From assembly GCA_004293725.1 (NCBI GenBank), contig REAW01000012.1:62001-126000 (forward strand): DNA of 64,000 nucleotides, given 5' to 3'. The notes under the pieces were generated by a model. That model was given only the letters and a program-made list of their open reading frames with translations. It ran no database searches and was not told the DNA's origin. Both the position numbers and the translations under genes were made by a program. The stretch comes from Curvibacter sp. GTDB lineage: Bacteria > Pseudomonadota > Gammaproteobacteria > Burkholderiales > Burkholderiaceae_C. Shown piece after piece: positions 1-8,995 of the stretch; within the stretch, counting starts at the first letter, position 1; each line of letters begins with the position of its first letter.

Positions 1-223
1 CAATGAACACCAAGCGGCGCGATTGGCTGAGCCAGTCTTTCAGGAAGAGGTAGCGTCCCGCATCAATGAACGCACCGATGCTCAAGCCGATGCAATGCGA
101 ATACACCAGGTTGTTCCAGAACGAGTCAAGGGAAAAAAGGGTGATGCCGATGGCAATCACGGTGTTGATCGCGAGGGTTTTCCACAGACCGTAGCCTTGT
201 GTGGTGTAGCGCTTGGGAGTCAT
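1..223 (-). CDS. N-terminal part of an unidentified membrane protein, cut by the window edge
   Basis: An ATG at 223 opens a frame that runs without a stop to base 1, giving 74 residues. It begins MTPKRYTTQGYGLWKTL and is followed by two hydrophobic stretches (about residues 17-31 and 37-60) separated by a short SLDSFWNN turn, so at least two membrane segments are likely. The pattern resembles the membrane-bound start of LytS/AlgZ-type sensor histidine kinases in this family, but no catalytic part is visible, so that is only a guess. The neighbouring mipA is read in the same direction, upstream of it. Confidence 0.5.
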   Translation of the reverse strand, partial: MTPKRYTTQGYGLWKTLAINTVIAIGITLFSLDSFWNNLVYSHCIGLSIGAFIDAGRYLFLKDWLSQSRRLVFI

Positions 224-248
224 GCAGGGCGGGCCGGGCGACGAATCA

Positions 249-306
249 GCTATTGAAGTAACAGCAACTTGAGGGCAGACCAGCTACGGCACTGGCTGTA
301 GCGGCC
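249..306 (+). repeat. Degenerate copy of the dispersed GCTAT-N9-AGCTGCTTGCGCA repeat
   Basis: Starts GCTAT, then nine bases, then AGCAACTTGAGGGCA, ending CTGGCTGTAGCGGCC. The first spacer matches the other copies but the core has two extra bases, so this is a weak member. It fills most of the gap between the partial membrane protein and mipA. Confidence 0.4.
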
Positions 307-322
307 TGGATGGATCGCCCCA

Positions 323-1117
323 TCAGAATGCATAGGTTAAAGCCAGCACGGCTGCATTGGCATTGTTGCTGCGCGCTATGGGGCTGTTTTTGGCGCCATC
401 GCCCAGCGTGCTTGAAGAGACGGCTGCAGTGACAAAAGTGCGTGGGTTCCAAGCGTAAGTGAGAGATAGGCCCAGCCGTGCATCGCGCAAGCCTGCGTCT
501 GGTGTGTACAACGCGTACCCGCTGCGGGCAGCTTGTTGGGCATCTACACCAAAGTAGCTTTGCATGTGCGCGCGATCCACCAAGGTGACGCCAAGTCGGG
601 TGCCCAGGCGCCATTGGGGCGCCAGCGCCACGGAGTAGCCTACTCCCAGGTCCACCACCGCGCCATTGCTGCTCTGGCCCGAGCCCCAGCGCACCGAGCC
701 GGTGAGTGCCAGGCCCTCGGTGGTGGCGTAGGTCACAAAGCCCCCCAACTCTGGCTTGGCGTCAATATCGCCCATGCCGCGCAGGGCCGCAGCGTCACTG
801 CTATTGCGGCCCATATCGGCTGTCAAACGGAGTCCGTATTGGACTGCTGGGTTTTGGGAGAAGTTGTAGCCAATGCCGTTGTCGAACCCGGCAAACCAGC
901 CATTTGCCCATTGGTAGCTCAAGCTCGGGAAAACCAGCGTTTTGCGTTGGTCACCGCCCAGATACTCGGGTACCGATAGAGCCACCACGCCGACGCTTCC
1001 GCCGTCGGCGCCGGGCGGGGCGTTGCGCAACTGGACCGATTCAAAGGCCAGGGCCGCGGGCGAGGCAAAAGAAATCAGCGTGGCAAAGAGAGCAAGGGAA
1101 GTGAATGCAGTTTTCAT
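323..1117 (-). CDS. MipA/OmpV family outer membrane protein
   Basis: A 264-residue beta-barrel protein. The start at 1117 was chosen because MKTAFTSLALFATLISF followed by ASPAALAFE is a clear signal peptide; the longer frame from a TTG at 1177 would bury it. The early segment with VPEYLGGDQ and FPSLSYQW is typical of MipA/OmpV proteins, and the chain ends in alternating hydrophobic strands with a terminal Phe (LALTYAF), the usual outer-membrane insertion signal. MipA in E. coli scaffolds murein enzymes; other members respond to antibiotics or osmolarity. It is divergent from the MacAB-type efflux operon, about 160 bp away, so joint control is possible but not shown. The family call is firm, the function is not. 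Confidence 0.85.
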   Translation of the reverse strand: MKTAFTSLALFATLISFASPAALAFESVQLRNAPPGADGGSVGVVALSVPEYLGGDQRKTLVFPSLSYQWANGWFAGFDNGIGYNFSQNPAVQYGLRLTADMGRNSSDAAALRGMGDIDAKPELGGFVTYATTEGLALTGSVRWGSGQSSNGAVVDLGVGYSVALAPQWRLGTRLGVTLVDRAHMQSYFGVDAQQAARSGYALYTPDAGLRDARLGLSLTYAWNPRTFVTAAVSSSTLGDGAKNSPIARSNNANAAVLALTYAF

Positions 1118-1280
1118 GGGTATGCAACCAATGTTGGGGTAAGCGAAGTATCGGCGGCGAGGCTTCATTGACAACAAGGCGTTGCGACGAAATGAAGCCT
1201 GGGCACCGTGAAACGCCGTAAAGCGGGGGTATTGTGCCCCCCTTCACAAGCGCTTCACATGGACTTTCTAGAATCAGGGT

Positions 1281-2630
1281 ATGAACAGAACATTGATAGG
1301 TGGCGCTGCGGTGCTGGTTGCGGTACTGGGTGGCGGTGCATGGTGGTGGCTGCAAACGGGGGCTGGCGCCAAGGTGGAATACCGCACGGCGGCCATCAGC
1401 CGTGGCAACCTGCAGGCCACAGTGGCAGCCAGTGGTGCGGTGAGTCCGGTTGCGCAGGTGAGTGTGGGTACCCAGGTGAGTGGGCAAATCCGCGAGGTGC
1501 TGGTGGACTTCAACAGCGAAGTGAAGGCGGGCCAACTGATTGCGCAGATTGACCCTGAAACGTTTGAGTACCGTGTGCGCTCGGCCCAGGCGGATGTAGA
1601 TGCGGCCCGCGCTGCGGTGCTGACCGCGCAGGCCAATGTAGCGGCCGTGCAGGCCCAGGTGTCGCGTGCGCTGGTGGACTTGAACGAAGCGCAGCGTGAT
1701 TGGGAGCGCAAACAAAGCCTGGTGGAAAAGCAGTTCATCACCCAAAGTGAGGCTGACAAAGCGCGCGCTTTGGTCAATACCAGTACCGAGGCCCTGAAGG
1801 CAGTACAGGCCCAAGTGGGGGTAGCCCAGGCGCAAGTAAAGACTGCGCAAGCCAATGTGGCCCAGCGCGACGCCGCATGGGCCCAGGCCAAAATTGACCT
1901 GGCCCGGACCCGCATTACCTCGCCAGTGAATGGCATCGTCATCAAACGTACGATTGAGCGGGGCCAGACGGTAGCCAGCAGTTTGCAGTCCCCAGAGCTG
2001 TTTGTGATCGCGCAAAACCTCTCCGATATGCAAGTAGACGCCGCTATTGACGAAAGTGACGTGGGGCGACTGCAGCCGGGACAAAAGGCAAGTTTCACCG
2101 TGGATGCATTTCCAGGGCAAACGTTTGAAGGCGAAATCAGGCAGGTGCGCAAGGCCGCCACCAATGTGGCGAATGTGGTGACCTATGTGGCCATCGTGCG
2201 TTTTGCCAATGTGCAGGGCAAGCTGTTGCCCGGCATGACGGCCAACGTACGCATCGTGACGGAGCAGCGTGAAAACGTGCTCAAACTACCCAATGCGGCG
2301 TTGCGCCTGCGCATTGAGGGTGTAGAGCCAGCACCCGCACCAGGGGCCGCAGCGTCGGCGCCTGGCGCGCGTGCGCAAGGTCCACGCCCCGATGGTGGGG
2401 CTGCGCGTTCTGCGAGTCGCAGCCGGGTGTATGTCATGGGGGCTGATGGCAAACCGCAGGCGGTTGCCGTGCGTGTGGGAATCTCGGACGGGAGCAGCAG
2501 TGAGCTGATTCTGTCGCCCAACTCTCCCGCCGCTGATGTGTTGCGCGAAGGCACGGAGGTACTCGTGGGCATCAAACAGCCGGGCAGTACCGCGACACCT
2601 CGCACCACTGGCCCGCGGCCCTTGTTTTAG
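1281..2630 (+). CDS. MacA-like periplasmic adaptor subunit of an ABC efflux system
   Basis: 449 residues. An N-terminal anchor helix (about residues 5-25, with LVAVLGGGAWWW) is followed by a biotinyl-lipoyl-like half motif (GTQVSGQIREVLVDFNSEV), a long Ala/Gln-rich alpha-helical hairpin (about 95-200), the second lipoyl half (TRITSPVNGIVI) and beta-barrel/membrane-proximal domains. The hairpin is long, as in MacA rather than in RND adaptors. A Pro/Ala/Gly-rich insert lies near residues 350-375 (PAPAPGAAASAPGARAQG), likely a flexible loop. It links an inner-membrane ABC transporter to an outer-membrane TolC-type channel; no channel gene is nearby. First gene of a three-gene operon, with the ATPase starting 12 bp after its stop. 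Confidence 0.88.
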   Translation: MNRTLIGGAAVLVAVLGGGAWWWLQTGAGAKVEYRTAAISRGNLQATVAASGAVSPVAQVSVGTQVSGQIREVLVDFNSEVKAGQLIAQIDPETFEYRVRSAQADVDAARAAVLTAQANVAAVQAQVSRALVDLNEAQRDWERKQSLVEKQFITQSEADKARALVNTSTEALKAVQAQVGVAQAQVKTAQANVAQRDAAWAQAKIDLARTRITSPVNGIVIKRTIERGQTVASSLQSPELFVIAQNLSDMQVDAAIDESDVGRLQPGQKASFTVDAFPGQTFEGEIRQVRKAATNVANVVTYVAIVRFANVQGKLLPGMTANVRIVTEQRENVLKLPNAALRLRIEGVEPAPAPGAAASAPGARAQGPRPDGGAARSASRSRVYVMGADGKPQAVAVRVGISDGSSSELILSPNSPAADVLREGTEVLVGIKQPGSTATPRTTGPRPLF

Positions 2631-2642
2631 GGCGTAGCTGCT

Positions 2643-3347
2643 GTGCTGCAAGCTACGTCCGCAACGCCTGCCCTGATTCAGGCGCGTAACCTGACCAAAA
2701 CCTATGCCATGGGCGGACAAACCGTGCACGCGCTGCGCGGGGTGTCGCTGGACATTGCCGAGGGCGAGATGGTGGCCATCATGGGGGCTTCCGGGTCGGG
2801 CAAGTCCACCCTTATGAATATCCTGGGCTGCCTGGACCAACCCAGCGCAGGCAGCTACTTGCTGGCCGATGAGCCGGTGCAGGACATGGCGCCTGACGCA
2901 TTGGCCAGTATCCGCAACCGGAGAATTGGGTTTGTGTTTCAGCAGTTCAATTTGCTGCCGCGCACCAGCGCGCTCGAAAACGTGGAGTTGCCCATGGTCT
3001 ACGCCGGAGTGCCGGCAGCCCAACGCCACCAGCGGGCACAGGCGGCATTGGAGCAGGTGGGTCTGGGTCAACGCACGGGCCACACGCCAGCCGAGTTGTC
3101 TGGCGGGCAGCAGCAGCGTGTGGCCATTGCACGCGCACTGGTGAACCAGCCACAACTCATCTTGGCGGATGAACCCACCGGCGCACTGGATTCCCAAACC
3201 AGCGAAGACATCATGCAATTGCTGACCGAATTGAATCGCCAGGGCATGACGGTGGTGCTGGTGACCCATGAGGCTGACATTGCCGCGTGGGCGCGGCGCA
3301 CCTTGGTTTTCAAGGATGGACTCATGGTGGAGGATACGGTGCGATGA
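2643..3347 (+). CDS. MacB/LolD-type ABC transporter ATP-binding protein
   Basis: 234 residues from a GTG start. Walker A is GASGSGKS, the Q-loop is FVFQQFNLLPR, the signature is LSGGQQQR, Walker B is LILADEPTGALD and the switch His lies in VLVTHE. The spacing and the EPTGALDS motif place it in the MacB/LolD/FtsE branch. In E. coli MacB the ATPase and membrane parts are one protein; here they are separate, with the permease start overlapping this stop by four bases (ATGA). It should power export of a drug, toxin or lipid substrate via the adaptor encoded upstream. Confidence 0.9.
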   Translation: MLQATSATPALIQARNLTKTYAMGGQTVHALRGVSLDIAEGEMVAIMGASGSGKSTLMNILGCLDQPSAGSYLLADEPVQDMAPDALASIRNRRIGFVFQQFNLLPRTSALENVELPMVYAGVPAAQRHQRAQAALEQVGLGQRTGHTPAELSGGQQQRVAIARALVNQPQLILADEPTGALDSQTSEDIMQLLTELNRQGMTVVLVTHEADIAAWARRTLVFKDGLMVEDTVR

Positions 3348-4579
3348 ATACCTTGGCGGCCCTGCGCAGTGCCTTGCGCGCACTTGCGGCGAACACGCTG
3401 CGCAGCATGCTCACCATGCTGGGCATCATCATTGGCGTGGCCGCCGTTATCACGATGGTGGCGGTCGGGCAAGGGGCGACCAACCGCGTGCAAGAACAAA
3501 TGAAGGGTTTGGGCTCCAACATCATGCTGGTGCTGCCTGGCGGGGTGTCGCAGGCTGGCGTGCGCTTGGGTGCACAAACCCGCCAGCGCTTGACCGAAGA
3601 AGATGCCACTGCCATTGCACTGGAAATACCCGAGGTGCAAGTGGCGGCGCCCACGTCCCGTACCAATGGGCAGCTGGTGTTTGGCAATGTCAATTGGGGC
3701 AGCACCATCTTTGGTGTGAACAACGATTACCTGGAAGCGCGCGACTGGCCGTTGGCCAGCGGACGGATGTTTGATGCGGCCGAGCTTTCGGGGTCGGCCA
3801 AGGTGGCATGGATTGGCAGCACCGTGGCACGCGAGTTGTTTGGCGAGCAAGACCCCGTAGACCAGGTGATGCGTGTACGCAATATTCCCATCACTGTGGT
3901 GGGCGTGCTGGCCACCAAGGGTCAAAACTCCATGGGGCAAGACCAGGACGACGTGGTGATGGTCCCGCTGGGCACGTTGCGCAACCGTATTTGGGGGGGG
4001 GACGCCACCAGTCGCTTGAAGCGGGTGGGCGCCATCAGCGTGAAGGTGCGTGACGGTCAGGACATGAAGGTGGCGGAAGACTCCATCAAGGTCCTGCTGC
4101 GTCAGCGCTTCAAGGTGCAAGAGGGGGGCGACGATCCCTTTGTGGTACGTAACTTGACAGAAATTTTGCAGGCGCAGGAAGCGTCCAGCCACGTGATGAC
4201 CTTGCTGCTGGCTGCAGTAGCAGGCATCAGTTTGGTGATTGGCGGCATCGGCATCATGAACATCATGCTGGTGAGTGTGACCGAGCGCACACGCGAGATT
4301 GGTTTGCGTATGGCGGTAGGGGCCCGCGGGCGGGACATCCTGGCGCAGTTCTTGATCGAAGCGGTGACCCTGAGTGTGCTGGGCGGCGCCATTGGCGTGG
4401 CGCTGGGCGCACTGGCAACCTGGGGGGTGGGGTACTTTGCCGGTTGGCAGGTGTCGCTGAGTTCAGGGGCGGTGCTGCTTGCGGTGTGCTTTTCGGGCAT
4501 CGTGGGCGTATTTTTTGGCTATTACCCGGCACGCCGAGCTTCCAAATTGCTGCCCATCCAGGCGCTTCGCTATGAATAA
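3344..4579 (+). CDS. MacB-like ABC transporter permease
   Basis: 411 residues. The ATG at 3344 overlaps the ATPase stop, which decides this start against a longer frame. One membrane helix near residues 18-42 (MLTMLGIIIGVAAVITM) is followed by a large periplasmic domain (about 45-285), then three C-terminal helices (about 290-312, 340-365, 378-400). This one-plus-three layout with the large periplasmic domain is that of MacB/LolE-type mechanotransmission permeases (FtsX superfamily). The last codons (RYE, stop) fall within a copy of the dispersed repeat at 4569-4624. Substrate unknown; macrolide, peptide or siderophore export are all known in the family. Confidence 0.88.
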   Translation: MNTLAALRSALRALAANTLRSMLTMLGIIIGVAAVITMVAVGQGATNRVQEQMKGLGSNIMLVLPGGVSQAGVRLGAQTRQRLTEEDATAIALEIPEVQVAAPTSRTNGQLVFGNVNWGSTIFGVNNDYLEARDWPLASGRMFDAAELSGSAKVAWIGSTVARELFGEQDPVDQVMRVRNIPITVVGVLATKGQNSMGQDQDDVVMVPLGTLRNRIWGGDATSRLKRVGAISVKVRDGQDMKVAEDSIKVLLRQRFKVQEGGDDPFVVRNLTEILQAQEASSHVMTLLLAAVAGISLVIGGIGIMNIMLVSVTERTREIGLRMAVGARGRDILAQFLIEAVTLSVLGGAIGVALGALATWGVGYFAGWQVSLSSGAVLLAVCFSGIVGVFFGYYPARRASKLLPIQALRYE

Positions 4580-4624
4580 GTGAGCTGCTTGCGCAGATAA
4601 AATAAGGGCACTGGCTATTTTTCG
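4569..4624 (+). repeat. Dispersed repeat copy at the end of the efflux permease gene
   Basis: GCTAT, nine bases, AGCTGCTTGCGCA, eight bases, AAGGGC, then CTGGCTATTTTT. The core is a perfect match to the consensus. It overlaps the last three codons and stop of the permease and ends about 20 bp before the uppP start, so it fills the intergenic gap. Confidence 0.75.
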
Positions 4625-4644
4625 CTTGTTTGAGGGAGAGTTTT

Positions 4645-5481
4645 TTGGACATTTCATTACTGATCAAAGCGGCCATCATGGGTGTGGTGGAGGGCCTGAC
4701 CGAGTTTTTGCCGATATCGAGCACCGGCCATTTGATACTGGCGGGCGCCTTGCTCGATTTTTTGGACCACGACAAGCGCCAGGTGTTTGAGATCTCCATT
4801 CAGACGGGGGCCATCTTTGCCGTGATCCTTGTGTATTGGCAAAAAATCCGTGACACGCTGGTAGCCCTGCCCACCGAAAAAAAGGCCCAGCAGTTTGCGC
4901 TGAATGTGGTCATCGCGTTTGTGCCGGCGGTGCTGCTGGGCCTCTTGTTTGGCAAGCTCATCAAGGCCCATTTGTTTACGCCCACCATTGTGGCCACCAC
5001 GTTCATCGTCGGTGGGTTCATCATTCTGTGGGCCGAGCGCCGTCAGAGCCAGAACCCGAATACGGTGCGTGTCTCCAGCGTGGACGACATGACGACCCTG
5101 GATGCGCTGAAAGTGGGTCTGGTGCAGTGCCTGGCCATGGTGCCCGGGACCAGCCGCAGTGGCGCCACCATCATTGGCGGCATGTTGCTGGGCCTGTCAC
5201 GCAAGGCGGCTACGGATTTCTCTTTCTTTTTGGCGATCCCTACGTTGATTGGGGCGGGGATCTATAGCCTGTACAAAGAGCGTGCATTGCTGTCAATGAC
5301 CGACGTGCCCTTGTTTGGCGTGGGCCTGGTGTTTTCTTTCATCAGCGCCTGGTTGTGCGTGCGTTGGTTGCTGCGCTTTATTTCTACACACAGTTTCGTG
5401 GGGTTTGCGTATTACCGCATCGTGTTTGGGCTGGTGGTGCTGGTGACCGCATGGACTGGGGTGGTGAACTGGACGGCTTGA
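4645..5481 (+). CDS. uppP: Undecaprenyl-diphosphate phosphatase UppP (BacA)
   Basis: 278 residues. Removes a phosphate from undecaprenyl pyrophosphate to recycle the lipid carrier of cell-wall synthesis, in the inner membrane. Both active-site motifs are present: [14 protein letters not shown] (residues 16-29) and [13 protein letters not shown] (about 167-179). Several hydrophobic helices cover the rest. I chose the TTG at 4645 because GGGAGAG sits about six bases upstream and family members start like MDISLLIKA; a TTG at 4630 in the same frame would include the ribosome binding site. Convergent with the GGDEF-EAL gene, six bases apart. Confidence 0.95.
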   Translation: MDISLLIKAAIMGVVEGLTEFLPISSTGHLILAGALLDFLDHDKRQVFEISIQTGAIFAVILVYWQKIRDTLVALPTEKKAQQFALNVVIAFVPAVLLGLLFGKLIKAHLFTPTIVATTFIVGGFIILWAERRQSQNPNTVRVSSVDDMTTLDALKVGLVQCLAMVPGTSRSGATIIGGMLLGLSRKAATDFSFFLAIPTLIGAGIYSLYKERALLSMTDVPLFGVGLVFSFISAWLCVRWLLRFISTHSFVGFAYYRIVFGLVVLVTAWTGVVNWTA

Positions 5482-5487
5482 TAGCCG

Positions 5488-7194
5488 TTAGCCCCGAAAT
5501 CCCGCAAAACACTTCACTGCCTCGTCTGCAGGCACGGGCTTGCTGAACAGGTAGCCTTGAAACTCCTCGCAGTGCAGTCCGCGCAGAAAGTCCAGCTGCT
5601 CGGCTGTCTCCACTCCTTCGGCTATGACCGTCAGGCCAAAGCTGTGTGCCATGGCCACAATGGCCCTGGTGATAGCGGCATCTCCGACGTCTTGCGTGAT
5701 ATTGCGCGTGAACGCTTGGTCAATCTTCAGGGCATCCAGCGGGTACTGCTTCAGGTAGGCGAGGCTGGAGTAGCCGGTGCCAAAGTCGTCCATTGCCAGC
5801 TTTACCCCTAGCGCTTTGCACGCATGCAGCGTGGCCAACGTGGACGCCACACTTTGCAGGGCCATGCTTTCGGTCACTTCCAGCTCCAACATCGCCGGGG
5901 GGAGACCGGTACTGTTCAGTACTTGTGCTACCAACGCCGGAAGTTCTTTGCCTGCGAATTGGCGCACCGATAAATTGACTGCCATGCGGAAGTTGCGGTG
6001 CCCTTGGGTTAGCCATTGCGCCGCTTGGGCGGCCGCCGTATGCATGACCCACTGGCCAAGTTGCACGATGATGCCGCTTTGCTCGGCAATCGGGATGAAC
6101 TCCGTGGGTGAGATCCACCCTAGCGTGGCATGGTGCCAGCGCAGCAGGGCCTCGAAGCCGACGACGTTTCCGCTTTGGATGTTGACTTGCGGTTGGTAGA
6201 AAACCTGCAAATCCCCCTGGGCCAGGGCGTGGTGCAGTTCGTTGTGTATTTGCAGCGAGCGCGCCACCCGGCGGTTCATGGCTGCATCAAAGTGGACCAA
6301 GGAGCCCGGACCGGCAGGTTTGGCGTGGTGCAGCGCCGATTCGGCATTGAGCAGCAGCGCATGCGCACTGTCGGCCTGCGCGGGGTAGAGGCTGCTGCCA
6401 GCACTGGCGGTGAGAAACAACGTGTGGCCATTCACCACGTAAGGCTGGGCCAGCCGTCGCAAAACCTCTGTGGCACGGTGGTGCAACGTGTCTTCATGGT
6501 CCAGCCCTGCCATGCAGACTGCAAACTGGTCGCCACCAATGCGGCCCACCGCATCGTGTGCGGTGGGCTGAATCCATTGCGCGGAGTACAAGTTCAGGCG
6601 CTTGCCCACCTCGCGCAGCACCAGGTCGCCAACGCCGGTGCCCAGCGATTCGTTGATCTTCGCAAATCCGTCCAGGCCCAGGCATAGCAGTGCGACGCCA
6701 GAGTGGTGCTCGATTGCAGATTCCAACTGCTGCTCAAACAGGTCACGTCCCGGCAGGGCTGTGAGCGTATCGATCTGCATGGCGTAGCGGGTTTCGTTCT
6801 GCAGGCGTTGGGCAGCCTGCTCCAGGCTGCTGCTGCGTTGCAGGCGGGCCTGCACGGCTTCGAGTAGTTCCTCGCGGCGGCAGGGTTTGGTGAGGTAGTC
6901 GTCTGCACCCAGATTCATGCCCGCACGCACATCGGCGCGGTCAGCCTTGGCGGTCAGCATGATGATGGGTACGGTGCTGGTGCCCGCGTTTGCACGCAGC
7001 GCACGGATCAGTCCGTAACCGTCCAACAAAGGCATCATCACGTCCGTTAACACCAGGTCCGGTTTTTGGATTTTTGCCTTGGCGTAGGCGTCTTGTCCAT
7101 CGCAGGCTGCCACCACCTCATAGCCTTCAAGTTCCAGCATCCATTGCAGGTTTTCGCGCAGCGACGGTTCGTCTTCAGCAATCAGGATTCGCAT
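5488..7194 (-). CDS. Response regulator with degenerate GGDEF and intact EAL domain (probable c-di-GMP phosphodiesterase)
   Basis: 568 residues. Receiver domain 1-120 with E7/D8, phospho-acceptor D51 (LVLTDVMMP) and K102 region (TKPC). A GGDEF-like domain follows (about 135-290); its active-site motif reads GGDQF (residues 220-224) and the inhibitory-site Arg is replaced (TAHD instead of RxxD), so cyclase activity is doubtful. The EAL domain (about 305-560) keeps EALLRW, ELEVTES, MDDFGTGYSSLAYLK, LKIDQAF and EGVETAEQ, the metal and catalytic residues of active phosphodiesterases. The start lies four bases after the stop of the sensor kinase gene, so they form a two-component pair in which phosphorylation likely adjusts c-di-GMP breakdown. 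Confidence 0.9.
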   Translation of the reverse strand: MRILIAEDEPSLRENLQWMLELEGYEVVAACDGQDAYAKAKIQKPDLVLTDVMMPLLDGYGLIRALRANAGTSTVPIIMLTAKADRADVRAGMNLGADDYLTKPCRREELLEAVQARLQRSSSLEQAAQRLQNETRYAMQIDTLTALPGRDLFEQQLESAIEHHSGVALLCLGLDGFAKINESLGTGVGDLVLREVGKRLNLYSAQWIQPTAHDAVGRIGGDQFAVCMAGLDHEDTLHHRATEVLRRLAQPYVVNGHTLFLTASAGSSLYPAQADSAHALLLNAESALHHAKPAGPGSLVHFDAAMNRRVARSLQIHNELHHALAQGDLQVFYQPQVNIQSGNVVGFEALLRWHHATLGWISPTEFIPIAEQSGIIVQLGQWVMHTAAAQAAQWLTQGHRNFRMAVNLSVRQFAGKELPALVAQVLNSTGLPPAMLELEVTESMALQSVASTLATLHACKALGVKLAMDDFGTGYSSLAYLKQYPLDALKIDQAFTRNITQDVGDAAITRAIVAMAHSFGLTVIAEGVETAEQLDFLRGLHCEEFQGYLFSKPVPADEAVKCFAGFRG

Positions 7195-7198
7195 GGTT

Positions 7199-8989
7199 TC
7201 AATCCCCGGCGGTGCAATGGCGGGTGGGAACGGTCACCGTGAACGTGCTGCCTTGCCCCACGGTGCTTGACACATGAATCTCCCCGGAATGGCAGGAAAC
7301 AGCTTCTTTCACGATGGACAAGCCCAGGCCCGTGCCGGAGATTGTGCCCACATTGCTGGCGCGGTGAAAGCTCGCAAACAGCTGGGCTTGGTCGGCCTCC
7401 GGGATGCCAATGCCTTGGTCTGAAACGGTGAAAACCAGTGTGTTGCCCTGATCCTGTACAGACAAAAGTACGGTTCCGCCGTGAGGGGAGTATTTGATGG
7501 CGTTGGACAGCAGGTTGCCCACAATGTTGCGTATCAGGGTGTCGTCCAGCCAATATTGCTGTTCTACGGGAGGTAATTCCACGTTCAGCTGAATACGTGT
7601 CAACTGACGCGCCATGGCGCTGCGCATTTCGTCGACCAGTCCATTGCAAAAGGCAGCTAGCAACAGGGCACGGGGTTTGAATTCCAGGCGACCCGCATCC
7701 GTTCGGCCGATGACCAATACGTTCTCCAGCATGTGGGTCATCCGCTCGACGGCATCGTCGATCTTCAGAAGGGTCTGGTGTTTCTTGTCGGCCGACATAC
7801 GGTCTTCGTAGTGCTTGAGCAGCTCCACCGAGCCATGGATGGTGGCCAGAGGTGTCCGAAATTCGTGCGATGCCATGGTGATAAAGCGTGCCTTCAAGTC
7901 ATTGAGTGCTGTTTGCTGATGCAAAGCGATGAGTCGGTCTTTCTCGGCCTGGATTCTTGCGGTACCGTCCATCACGAACAGCAGTGTTGCGTCCCTGTGT
8001 CCCCAAGGGATCAGCACGGCAGAGAGCTCCAGCGTCCGCACCTGCCCAGTTTGGGTAATGACGCGGAAGTGGTAGTTCATCTCCACCTCTTCGCCCCGCA
8101 ACCGGCGCTGGTGGCGCTCCAGCACCGTTGGAACATCCTCTGGGTGGATCGTGGCAGTAAAAGGGTGCGAGAGCAGGTACTCCAGCGAATGTCCGACGAT
8201 GCGGACCATGCTCGGGTTGGCAAACACCATGCGACCGTCCTGCACGACCACCACGCCGACCCCCACGTTTTCAATCACCGAGCGGTAGCGTGCTTCGGAC
8301 TCGCGCATGGCCTCAATGGCTTGCTGCCGCTCAAGAGCGGCTCCCACATGGTTGGCCACGAACACCAAAACATGGGCATCGTCGTCGGAGTAGTGCACGC
8401 CCGGTTCGTAGCCCTGTACCACCAATACACCACGCACCTGCCCATGCATTTGCATGGGCACGCCCAGCCAACTGGTGAAAGTCAGGTCCCCGGTGGCTTC
8501 GGTGATGTCACCACTGATTTGCAATGCTTGGAATCGTTCGGCGTCAATACGTTGGGGTTGCGCCGTGCGCAGCACAAATTCGGTCATGCTGCGAGAGCGC
8601 TGTACACCATAGCGCTGCATGGTCTCACCATCTTTTTCGTCTTCGTAATAGGGGAAGTCCACCGTATTTTGGGAAGGATGACTCAGGCAGACAAAGAAGT
8701 TCTTCGCATACAGCAGCTCACCCAGCAATTGGTGCACGGCCTTTAAAAAATCGTACAACGAAAGACCCGCAGTGGAGCGCTCGGCTATTCGGTAGAAGAC
8801 GTTCTGCAGGGCTTCAGACTTCTTCTGTTCCATGGCCTCCGCATCGAGTTCACGGGTGCGTCGTTCCACCCACTGCGAGGCCAAAACCTGCTGCTCGTCG
8901 AGTGCCGCCTGCAAATGCCGATTCTTGGACTGCAAGGACTGAACCTGTTCTTGCAGGAGACTCAGCTGGGCTTGCAGGTGGTTCGTCAT
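7199..8989 (-). CDS. Soluble sensor histidine kinase with GAF and PAS domains
   Basis: 596 residues, no membrane helix. Order: N-terminal coiled coil (about 1-60, rich in Gln/Glu/Leu), GAF domain (about 65-225), PAS domain (about 232-350, SVIENVGVGVVVVQDGRMVF), HisKA with the H-box MASHEFRTPL, then HATPase_c with N-box (NLLSNAIKYS), G1 (DQGIGIPE) and G2 (GTGLGLSIVKE). It should sense a cytoplasmic ligand or redox cue and phosphorylate the receiver-GGDQF-EAL protein encoded directly downstream. What it senses cannot be told from sequence. The upstream hydrolase and Anbu genes are on the same strand with small gaps and may be co-transcribed. Confidence 0.92.
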   Translation of the reverse strand: MTNHLQAQLSLLQEQVQSLQSKNRHLQAALDEQQVLASQWVERRTRELDAEAMEQKKSEALQNVFYRIAERSTAGLSLYDFLKAVHQLLGELLYAKNFFVCLSHPSQNTVDFPYYEDEKDGETMQRYGVQRSRSMTEFVLRTAQPQRIDAERFQALQISGDITEATGDLTFTSWLGVPMQMHGQVRGVLVVQGYEPGVHYSDDDAHVLVFVANHVGAALERQQAIEAMRESEARYRSVIENVGVGVVVVQDGRMVFANPSMVRIVGHSLEYLLSHPFTATIHPEDVPTVLERHQRRLRGEEVEMNYHFRVITQTGQVRTLELSAVLIPWGHRDATLLFVMDGTARIQAEKDRLIALHQQTALNDLKARFITMASHEFRTPLATIHGSVELLKHYEDRMSADKKHQTLLKIDDAVERMTHMLENVLVIGRTDAGRLEFKPRALLLAAFCNGLVDEMRSAMARQLTRIQLNVELPPVEQQYWLDDTLIRNIVGNLLSNAIKYSPHGGTVLLSVQDQGNTLVFTVSDQGIGIPEADQAQLFASFHRASNVGTISGTGLGLSIVKEAVSCHSGEIHVSSTVGQGSTFTVTVPTRHCTAGD

Positions 8990-8995
8990 GGGGCG

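Noticed and set aside
1041..2164. Two long minus-strand frames across the MacA-like gene
   Set aside because: Both are shadows of the adaptor gene; their Ala/Cys/Arg-rich translations match nothing.
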